In this document: positions 58,017 through 64,000 of the stretch, piece after piece | Layout: the number at the start of each line of letters is the position of its first letter | Position numbering within the stretch: position 1 is the first letter of the stretch | Assembly (NCBI GenBank): GCA_965205845.1 | Contig: CBDBIG010000005.1 | Location: 62,001 to 126,000 of the forward strand | Direction: 5' to 3' | Origin: CBDBIG01 sp965205845 [NCBI: bacterium] | GTDB taxonomy: Bacteria > SAR324 | Length of the DNA stretch: 64,000 nt | The notes under the pieces: generated by a model | Databases searched by the model: none | What the model was told of the DNA's origin: nothing | What the model saw: the letters and a program-made list of their open reading frames with translations, nothing else | Program-made: the position numbers and the translations under genes

Positions 58017-58364
58017 TTCAGGCACAAAATTGGGATTCAGCCTTATCCCCCTATCTTAGGAAATACCTCCTGCGCTTTGCTTTTGCAGAGCAAGGGAGGT
58101 TTTTTGTGCCAAGGAGGACCCACACACATGCCCAAAGCACCAGCCTTGCGCCTATCACAGACATGTTAATGGTTAAAGGGGTGAAAGATCTATGACCCTA
58201 ACCTTGGCATTGCAAAAGTGGCTTTCGATGTACGATCGGGAGGCAAGGAGCGACGGTTAAGGGTCGTCTTAGCACATACCTTAAGCATCAGGCGATTGTA
58301 AACGTTCACATGGTTTTGCGTCTTCTTTTCCATGGTTTGCCACCGTCGGTTTCGCCGTTTAATT
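58017..58364. other. 348-nt intergenic region
   Basis: Holds a terminator-like hairpin just after the solute-binding protein gene. The rest may include further decayed sequence of the adjacent methylase pseudogene but shows no clear motif. Confidence 0.45.
58065..58105 (+). terminator. intrinsic terminator after the solute-binding protein gene
   Basis: ACCTCC pairs with GGAGGT with partial inner pairing (CTTTGCT/AGAGCAAG), followed by six T. Confidence 0.7.
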
Positions 58365-59057
58365 TCAGATAGCATCTTTTTTGCGTATCGATTTTACCAT
58401 CAATCGCTTGCCTTCTTTGTTAGTGATGCTCAGGAGAAACTTGCCTTGCCCTTTAACCGTTGCGAGACTTTCAAAGTCTCGCTCAACAAAAAACCTTGCC
58501 ATAGTCGTTTTCGTGCCCGTGGTAGGGTGGGTCAAGGTAGAACAAGGTTTCTTTTGAATCGTAGCGAGTGAGCACATCTTGGCCAAGGTTTGCACTCAAG
58601 ATGCACCCTTTGCAGGGCCGCGTGGGCTTGCTTAAAGGATTTTTAGGGGTTGAAGGTTGCGTGGCGTGGCTTTTTTTGAGTAGCCAAAGTTTTTGGCTTG
58701 GTGGGCAAAAGACATTTTGTGCAGGCAAAAAAAGCGTTGGGCGCGCTGGATATCGGTCATGGTGTCTGGGTTTTGTTGTTTCAGGTTTTCAAATACCTCC
58801 CGCGCGTAGACAATCCACTCCAAGCCCTGCAAAAACGCCTCCTTGTGGTATTTAAGCACGCGAAATAGGTTCACCAATTCGCCGTCGATATCGTTTAGCA
58901 CTTCGGAAATAGTGCGTGTGCGTTGTCGCGCAAAAAAGACGTGGGCTGCCCCCATAAAGGGCTCGCAATAGCATGTGTGTGGCACGGCATCAATCACGCC
59001 AGCCAATCTTTTGGCCAGCAAACGCTTGCCTCCTTTTCTATTAAAAAAACTTTTCAT
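58365..59057 (-). pseudogene. DNA adenine methylase (Dam family), frameshifted
   Basis: The N-terminal part starting at 59057 has FFNRKGGKR and EPFMGAAHVFF (motif I; canonical phage Dam has EPFVGG.AVFF), and a later TDIQRAQRFF segment. Its frame ends at 58632. A second frame continues with LTRYDSK and the catalytic YLDPPY at about 58520. A third frame, the same as the first, continues with DFESL and KGKFLLS-like sequence to 58365. So the gene shifts out and back, with both shifts near homopolymers, and the C-terminal motif is lost. Confidence 0.82.
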
Positions 59058-59424
59058 GATTTACTTCCTTTAAGCATCCCCGCCCTGTTCTTGCCCCTTG
59101 CCCTTGCCCTTGGCTGTCCAAATCTTGGCTTGCCCCTTGTTCGGCCTGTCTTGCCCCTTGTTGGGCCTCTTCCCTTGCTTTTTGCTTGGCAAGCAGTGTG
59201 GGCAGGGCTGCAATGATGGCATCGCCTTGGGCCCAAACCAGTGGCCCGCCATCGGTTTGGCCGTGCTTGGTGTGGGATGCGTGGCGCACGCCTCGATGAT
59301 AGGAACGGGCACTGTCAGGATGCGCAGGGGCTGAGGCTCGCTGGCCGTAGTCTTGGGCAAAGTCGGCTAAACTGGCCGTGTATTCGCCCAGGGTAATCGT
59401 GCTTTGGGTAATGATGAGTTCCAT
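59041..59424 (-). CDS. unknown prophage protein
   Basis: 127 aa with ATG and AAAAGG upstream. The N-terminal half is protein-like (LIITQSTITLGEYTASLADFAQ); the C-terminal half is Gln/Ala/Lys-rich. It starts 12 nt after the tail-collar frame and overlaps the methylase start by 17 nt. Position suggests a tail-fibre-associated or lysis-side gene; no family recognised. Confidence 0.45.
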   Translation of the reverse strand: MELIITQSTITLGEYTASLADFAQDYGQRASAPAHPDSARSYHRGVRHASHTKHGQTDGGPLVWAQGDAIIAALPTLLAKQKAREEAQQGARQAEQGASQDLDSQGQGQGARTGRGCLKEVNHEKFF

Positions 59425-59435
59425 AAAAACCTTTT

Positions 59436-60134
59436 TTAAGTTTTGATGATGTAGTGAAGCGGCAGGTAGGGCTGCATGTTCCCGCTTTGACCCGTGCCTG
59501 TTGCTTGAACGTAAGGTATTGACGGGTACGCAGCATTACCACCGTATGTATTGAGCAGATAGTTTCTTGACCTATTTCCATGGCCTGAGATATCTTGCCC
59601 CAAGAGTGCTTGAGCTCCAGCCAAATCGTTTACTGAGCCGTAACCCCCTGTTGTTTCACTCAATACTCTGTGGGTGTGCTCCTGCATTTCCTCATCCCCG
59701 CCTTGTATGCCCAACGCCCGCACGGCTCCGCCTCCTGAGCCCTTGCTCCGCGCCCAGTGTGCCCCCGCCCTGTGCCCCCCACCAAGGGCTGTATGTTTGG
59801 CCGCACGCCTTGCGCTGCGTGAAAGGGCATCCATGGAACGTTTGCCGCGCCTGCCCATGGTTTTGAACGGCACTGGCATCCTGTATAGGGGCTGACCGAT
59901 GCTGTGATACTGGGTGCTTCCAAGGGCTGCCAAGGAGGGCGTCAAAGCCACCTCACCCGTGCCGAGCGTGCCCGTTCCAATCGTCATGCTCAAACCACGG
60001 GGTAAATCTTCGTTTGTGCCAAGGCCCTGTTGCACTTCAATGTGATTGCCCGTGTTGCCCGCCCAGCGCACTGTGAGCGTTAGCACCGCACCGCTAGCCT
60101 CGGCCGTCATCGGCCAAGCTGGGCAGGGGAGCAT
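59436..60134 (-). pseudogene. chimeric frame: tail sheath middle joined to tail collar end
   Basis: The first part (LTLTVRWAGNTGNHIEVQ, LPRGLSMTIGTG, SLAALGSTQYHSI) matches Mu gpL-type sheath (TLTARWKGE.GNDID..., LPAGL.VTI, ALAALGD..YD). From about 59890 it changes, in frame, to a collar-type tail end: EHTHRVLSETTGG, YGGNAAYPS and the final QPYLPLHYIIKT, as in phage tail-collar/microcystin-dependent proteins. A deletion has apparently removed the genes between. Confidence 0.7.
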
Positions 60135-60592
60135 TGCATGCCGCTATAGAGGGCTGTGGCGATGGCTGCGCCCCCATCGCCTGCCCCCACTCCGGACGCT
60201 TACCCGTTGCCGTGGCAACATAGCAGCGCAATCCTGCCCGCGGCACTTGCTTGCGCCTCAAAGGTGAGGGTTTTGCGTGCCGCCACGCCCCCACGGGGTG
60301 CGGGAATGGCAAGGGCCATACCTCGCCCGTTGGGTGTATGTGCTTAGCACTTGCGTACATCATCATAGAGCATGCTGCCCGCCCCAAACAGCGTTTTGGC
60401 TTGGGCTGTGCAAACAAAAAAAGTGCGTGCGGATCACGTGGTTCTCTTGCGCACTGCGGTGTGCTGGCTTTTTGCCCCAACAGCAAAATACGCCTTAACT
60501 CGGTGGCGGCACCTGCCCCACTGTTATCAATCTCGATATACTGCCCTGGCATCCTCATGCCCCGTGGGGATTTGCTCGAAAAAGATGCTCAT
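60094..60592 (-). pseudogene. Mu-like tail sheath protein, N-terminal part, frameshifted
   Basis: Starts with ATG at 60592, overlapping the DUF2635 stop as ATGA. It reads MSIFFEQIPTG, then shifts to MPGQYIEIDNSGAG and RRILLLGQKA, which fits Mu gpL N-termini. A further stretch reads through SMMMYASAKHIHPTGEVW and GKRPEWG in changing frames and continues into the chimeric frame at 60134. Confidence 0.72.
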
Positions 60593-60782
60593 GGGTGTTG
60601 CCCCCTCGTTTTTGGTTTTGGATCCAGCGTTTTTTTCACGTACACGACCTCGCCCTGGGCCAAAGGTTGCTCCCAGTAAAGGCTGTCGTCCACCTCTTCG
60701 CCCTCATTTTTTAGCCCAACCCTGCTGGATTGGCAAAGGGCACTTTCACCCCTTTATTGCTGGGCTTAATGCTTATCTTCAT
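60589..60782 (-). pseudogene. DUF2635 (Mu gp38-like) protein, frameshifted
   Basis: ATG at 60782 with GGAGGG nine bases upstream. The first frame gives MKISIKPSNKGVKVPFANPAG and then a stop; the next frame continues NEGEEVDDSLYWEQPLAQGEVVYV, as in DUF2635 (EGEEVPDS.YWRRRL.DGDVV). A one-base shift near an A-run separates the halves. Its 5' end is duplicated upstream. Confidence 0.75.
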
Positions 60783-60843
60783 CGGCGTTGCCCTCCTTTT
60801 TTTGCTGGGCTTAATGCTTATCTTCATCGCTGCTGCCCTCCTT
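60757..60843. repeat. 42-bp tandem duplication over the DUF2635 start
   Basis: 60757-60798 and 60802-60843, period 45, with a few differences. Both copies carry the ribosome site and ATG of the DUF2635 gene on the minus strand. Confidence 0.88.
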
Positions 60844-60913
60844 GGGTGTTAGGGAAATCGTGTTGGTGGTCGAGGGTTCCACCACGGGCAATTGCTGCTT
60901 CTTCGCTGTAGGC

Positions 60914-60950
60914 TTGCACAGCCTCTTAAAAACTAAAATTTGTATTCCCT
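60914..60950. repeat. dispersed 37-bp repeat shared with 53778-53813
   Basis: Same element as at 53778-53813, on the plus strand, next to the portal fragment. Confidence 0.8.
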
Positions 60951-60951
60951 A

Positions 60952-61146
60952 TTAGCCTAACAAGGCAGCCGCATCCGTTCCCAGAGCAAATAAGGCTGCA
61001 CGCTGCTTGGCTTTTGTCTTCGTCAGTGGCGTTTGGGGCCGGAGCGTCCTCATCGAGCCAAGGCATCCAAATACCTCCATAAAGGCTGCCCAGTCTTTGA
61101 GCGCATAAGATTTAAACAAATAAGCCCAGCATGCCACCCGTGCCAA
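60952..61146 (-). pseudogene. Mu gp29-like portal protein (DUF935), internal fragment
   Basis: A 64-codon fragment reads ARVACWAYLFKSYALKDWAAF and MEVFG, then GTDAAALL, matching the DUF935 core (LFK.YALKDWA.F.EVFG and GTDAAA..P). It lacks both gene ends and stands alone, the left-most recognisable prophage piece. Confidence 0.75.
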
Positions 61147-61211
61147 ACCGCCTCAGCACAGAAAGATCAGCCCCCCGTGCCAAACCGCCTCAGCACGGGG
61201 AGATCAGCCCC
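61138..61211. repeat. 37-bp tandem duplication
   Basis: 61138-61174 and 61175-61211 with three differences in the middle (CACAGAAAG/CACGGGGAG). Confidence 0.9.
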
Positions 61212-61243
61212 CCGGCACGGCAAATGAATTACGAAGCGCAAAC

Positions 61244-61293
61244 CATGTGTCTCGGCACAATGTGGTCGCAAAGCATGGGGACGGGGACAGCCA
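61244..61293. repeat. dispersed repeat shared with 16287-16406
   Basis: CATGTGTCTCGGCACAATG and TGGTCGCAA..GGGGACAGCCA joined here; the same two parts lie about 70 bp apart in reverse order near 16287-16406. Confidence 0.75.
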
Positions 61294-61298
61294 ACAAG

Positions 61299-62354
61299 TT
61301 ACACGTTAAATCTAAATGTCATTACGTCACCATCTTGCACCAGATAATCCTTGCCTTCGAGACGTAGTTTTCCGTTTTCCTTTGCTTGCTTTTCACCACC
61401 CAATTCTACCAAAGTATTCCACGCAATTACCTCTGCCCGAATAAATCCGCGCTCAATATCAGAATGAATTTTTCCCGCCGCTTTTTGCGCACTTAAACCC
61501 TTGCGCAAAGGCCATGCACGGCTTTCCTCAGGGCCAGAGGTAAAAAAATGAATCAAATCCAACAAACCATAGGCTTCTTGCACAAAGCGCTCACGAACAG
61601 CACCTTCAACACCCATCACCTCTAAAAAATCAGGTTGTTCTTCTTCAGGTAGGCCCGATATTTCCATTTCCAGCCTGCCACAGGCAGCCATGTGCCTCCG
61701 TTCGAGCAACACATCGGTCAAACGCTTAGGCAACCCTTGGGCAAAGGTTTCTTCGTCTTGGTTAATCACCACTAGGACAGGTTTTGTCGAAATAAGCCCT
61801 AAACCCGTTACCATATGGTGTTCTGTGCTTTCTAATTGTAAATCAAGCAAAGGTTTTTCTTGTTCTAGCCAAGCAATGCAGCGTTCGATCACTTCCATTT
61901 CACGTTCGCTACCCGCTTTGCGTTCCTTTTTAATGCGTGCACGGCGTGTTTCCAATGGACCTAGATCGCTTAAAATCAATTCCTCAAAAAAAGTGCGATA
62001 CTCCAGCAGTGCCTCTGCTTGGGGATGGGGTAAAATGGGATTCTCAAAGGCTCGTATCACCACCACGAGGGCATCCATGCCTTGTAGCCCCTGTAACACC
62101 TGGGGGTGCAACCCACCACCCTTCGTCTCTTCCCCCATGGGGGCCACAGTATCCACAAAATTAACCTCGGCAAACACCATGCGCCGAGAGTTGTGAATTT
62201 GGGTAAGTTTTTTAAGCCTAGGATCAGGCACTTTAATCACGCCCATGTTCTCCTTACGCTTTTGCCCTGGGCCTGTATCTGCACGCAAACCTGTAAGCGC
62301 ATTGAACATGGTTGTTTTGCCACTGCCCGGGAGCCCGCTAATGCCTATTTTCAT
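61299..62354 (-). CDS. ychF: redox-regulated ATPase YchF (Obg-like)
   Basis: 351 aa, near the 363 of E. coli. This ribosome-associated TRAFAC ATPase of the Obg family prefers ATP to GTP. The P-loop reads GLPGSGKTT at residues 7-15 instead of the usual GLPNVGKST. G3-type FVDTVAP and the altered NQDE in place of NKxD (normally NMxE in YchF) are present. The C-terminal TGS-like domain ends FRFNV. The ATG at 62354 fits the family. The deviating P-loop suggests a diverged member; other conserved segments are present, so the name is kept. Confidence 0.85.
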   Translation of the reverse strand: MKIGISGLPGSGKTTMFNALTGLRADTGPGQKRKENMGVIKVPDPRLKKLTQIHNSRRMVFAEVNFVDTVAPMGEETKGGGLHPQVLQGLQGMDALVVVIRAFENPILPHPQAEALLEYRTFFEELILSDLGPLETRRARIKKERKAGSEREMEVIERCIAWLEQEKPLLDLQLESTEHHMVTGLGLISTKPVLVVINQDEETFAQGLPKRLTDVLLERRHMAACGRLEMEISGLPEEEQPDFLEVMGVEGAVRERFVQEAYGLLDLIHFFTSGPEESRAWPLRKGLSAQKAAGKIHSDIERGFIRAEVIAWNTLVELGGEKQAKENGKLRLEGKDYLVQDGDVMTFRFNV

Positions 62355-62672
62355 CGTAAATTCTTGCTTATGTTTTTGTCGCAAAGGCCATTAAAACCAT
62401 CTTTAAAGGAATGCTTCTACCTTGCATGGAACAAAGGGGTTTATTTAAAGCGTAGGATCTATATTGAGAGAGGAGAACGGTTCTTTTATTTTCAAAACCG
62501 TTGCCCACCCTTAGAATAAAGCAACGTCTTGCCTTTTACCTACATAAAAATACAAAAAGGAACTAGCCAAAATGTAGGAAGTCATGCTCGAATGGATGGT
62601 AGCTTCGGCTGTTTACCGTTGTGCTTTTTGACAAGTCTATGCGAATCACCCCACACAAAGGCCCACCCTAGC
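62355..62672. other. 318-nt region between divergent genes
   Basis: Between ychF (minus) and the nitronate monooxygenase-type gene (plus); should hold both promoters. The frame open back to 62529 is not likely translated. Confidence 0.45.
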
Positions 62673-63857
62673 ATGCGTGTACCCGCACTGCCACCGCTAA
62701 AAATCCGTAATTTCACCCTTCCAACCCCCATTATTCAAGGAGGTATGGGCGTTGGTATCTCTTGGGATAGCCTTGCAGGTGCCGTTGCCCATGAGGGGTG
62801 TGGGGGCACCGTTTCTTCTGCGGGAACAGGGTATTGGCGCACACAAAACCTGCGCGTTATCAACGGACGCCCGTTAAAGTCAGTCAATTTTAACAATTCA
62901 GAAAATTTAAAGGCGATTATTCAAAGTGCCAAGGAAAAATCCCAAGGCAATGGTGCTGTTGGGGTCAACATCCTTTGTGCACTTACCGAATATGAGCGCC
63001 AGGTACGTGCCAGTGTTGAGGGCGGTGCGCAGTATATTATTAGTGGGGCGGGGCTGCCGTTACGCTTACCAGAATACGTCGGTAAGGCTGATGTTGCCAT
63101 TATTCCCATCGTCTCTTCTCCGCGTGTGGTGGACTTGCTGTGCAAGCGTTGGAAACGCCATGGACGTCTCCCTGATGCCATTATCTTAGAAGGTCCTAAG
63201 TCTGGGGGGCATCAAGGGTATACCTATGAACAGTGTTTGATGCCTGAGTATCAGTTGGAAAACATGACCCCTAGCGTTGTCAAAGCATGCAAGGCCTGGG
63301 GCAATATCCCCTTGATTGTGGCTGGAGGTGTTTGGAATCGCCGTGATATTGATATGTATATGAACATGGGGGCCTGTGGGGTGCAAATTGCCACCCGCTT
63401 TATCGGCACCCATGAATGCGATGCTTCTTTGGTATTTAAGCAGGTGTTAATTAATTCTCGTAAGGGGGATATTAGGCTGCTGAAATCCCCTGTTGGCTAC
63501 CCCGCCCGCGGTGTTGCGACCACCCCTTTGGTAAAGCGGGTGGCTGCTGGCATTCGTCCAAAAATCCCTTGCATTTCTAACTGCGTTGACCCTTGCGACC
63601 ACGGTACGGAGTCGAACAAGGTGGGCTATTGCATTGCCGATTCCCTGAGCGATGCTTGGCTGGGGAATTTGGATACAGGGTTATTTTTTTCTGGATCGAA
63701 TGGCTATCGACTAACCCAGTTGGAGTACGTAAAAGACGTGATAGAAAAGCTCGTTGGCAAGGTGGAAGAAACGGCGACATGGGAGCAAGACGATGAAGAT
63801 TACAGGCTTTCTTTGTCTTCAGATACCGTTGTCGCAGCAAAATCCATTGCGCTATAG
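62673..63857 (+). CDS. nitronate monooxygenase / 2-nitropropane dioxygenase family flavoprotein
   Basis: 394 aa FMN TIM-barrel enzyme. N-terminal PIIQGGMGVGISW (about residues 18-30), GPKSGGHQGYTYEQ, IPLIVAGGVWNR and GVQIATRFIGTHE mark the NMO/FabK-like group. The usual catalytic His of class I NMO is not clear in the equivalent GGHQG position beyond this His. It may oxidise nitronates or serve as an enoyl reductase; the C-terminal 90 residues with CISNCVDPCDHG (Cys-rich) are unusual for NMO and may bind metal. The ATG at 62673 fits the family start. Confidence 0.85.
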   Translation: MRVPALPPLKIRNFTLPTPIIQGGMGVGISWDSLAGAVAHEGCGGTVSSAGTGYWRTQNLRVINGRPLKSVNFNNSENLKAIIQSAKEKSQGNGAVGVNILCALTEYERQVRASVEGGAQYIISGAGLPLRLPEYVGKADVAIIPIVSSPRVVDLLCKRWKRHGRLPDAIILEGPKSGGHQGYTYEQCLMPEYQLENMTPSVVKACKAWGNIPLIVAGGVWNRRDIDMYMNMGACGVQIATRFIGTHECDASLVFKQVLINSRKGDIRLLKSPVGYPARGVATTPLVKRVAAGIRPKIPCISNCVDPCDHGTESNKVGYCIADSLSDAWLGNLDTGLFFSGSNGYRLTQLEYVKDVIEKLVGKVEETATWEQDDEDYRLSLSSDTVVAAKSIAL

Positions 63858-63865
63858 GTTGGCTA

Positions 63866-64000
63866 TGCTCAGTCATTTCAACCCCCTAACCAGCCGTGCG
63901 CGCATGGTAAATGTAGAGCACAAAGTGCGTACTCAACGCATGGCCCGTGCCCGTGGTAGCATTCACATAAGTGCCGAACTGGTGAGCGCTTTGCGTAAAG
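63866..64000 (+). CDS. moaC: cyclic pyranopterin monophosphate synthase MoaC (5' end only)
   Basis: 45 codons to the window edge. LSHFNPLTSRARMVNVEHK, then RTQRMARARG and SAELVSALR, match the MoaC start (LTH.D..GRA.MVDV..K..T.R.A.A.G...). MoaC makes the pyranopterin of molybdenum cofactor in the cytosol. It begins 8 nt after the preceding gene. Confidence 0.85.

Larger units (their letters stand above)
58365..61146 (-). mobile_element. decayed Mu-like prophage remnant
   Basis: All phage-derived sequence reads on the minus strand in Mu order: a portal fragment (DUF935/gp29), DUF2635 (gp38-like), tail sheath (gpL), a tail-collar end, one small intact gene, and a DNA adenine methylase. Several genes expected between these (capsid, tube, tape measure, baseplate) are absent. 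Breaks are single-base shifts, often in or near homopolymers, plus deletions. No integrase, transposase or end repeats are seen. Confidence 0.8.

Noticed and set aside
60372-60911. 179-codon plus-strand frame
   Set aside because: Antisense shadow of the phage sheath and DUF2635 pseudogenes.

Overview
The window is about 64 kb of a flagellated Gram-negative bacterium, most likely a proteobacterium. It carries SecD/SecF/YajC, a LolD/MacB-type ABC ATPase, phosphatidylserine decarboxylase, EpmB, RlmN, MnmE and QueA, and a cluster of six flagellin-family genes with two FliS-type chaperones. Base composition by eye is near 50% GC. The many flagellin copies recall magnetotactic cocci and similar lineages, but nothing here fixes the genus. 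Coding density is low: gene-free stretches of 0.3-1.3 kb are common, and several hold gene relics or short duplications.

Layout. 1-0.7 kb: end of an ABC ATPase gene. 1.9-4.6 kb: three-gene catabolic set (2-oxopentenoate hydratase type, SDR, Ldh2-type dehydrogenase). 4.6-6.6 kb: anchored unknown protein and an ANKH-like multispan transporter. 6.7-8.4 kb: epmB and a gamma-glutamylcyclotransferase-like gene. 9.6-13 kb: yajC-secD-secF, where YajC and SecF both carry long basic tails. 14.1-15.4 kb: threonine dehydratase whose last 44 bp are repeated nine times. 16.5-24.5 kb: a solute-binding protein, a luciferase-like flavin enzyme, two related small membrane proteins and a hydantoinase/oxoprolinase. 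24.9-30.8 kb: zinc-ribbon membrane protein, queA, ftsH, psd, rlmN. 31.6-38.5 kb (minus): dus, trmH, a large GT-C-like membrane protein, aspartate kinase, nth and a small membrane protein, in tight order. 38.6-41.7 kb: unknown, FlgN-like, mnmE, lipoprotein-like. 41.9-53.1 kb: flagellin island. 54.4-58 kb: two more solute-binding proteins with no permeases. 58.4-61.1 kb: decayed Mu-like prophage. 61.3-64 kb: ychF, a nitronate monooxygenase-type gene, and the start of moaC.

The most unusual content is of two kinds. First, the flagellin island alternates four canonical flagellins with two cysteine-containing, strongly diverged flagellin homologues that lack the normal terminal (D0) sequences, next to two FliS paralogues. 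Second, the window shows a recurring signature of short local tandem duplications (33-135 bp) that often start or end at gene termini: the dehydratase, the solute-binding protein, the zinc-ribbon protein, epmB and the phage DUF2635 gene. There are also dispersed short repeats, including a relic of a solute-binding-protein 3' end 37 kb from its closest match.

Start codons were chosen by eye from family alignment and Shine-Dalgarno spacing. All functional names rest on motifs read in the translations; no database search was run.
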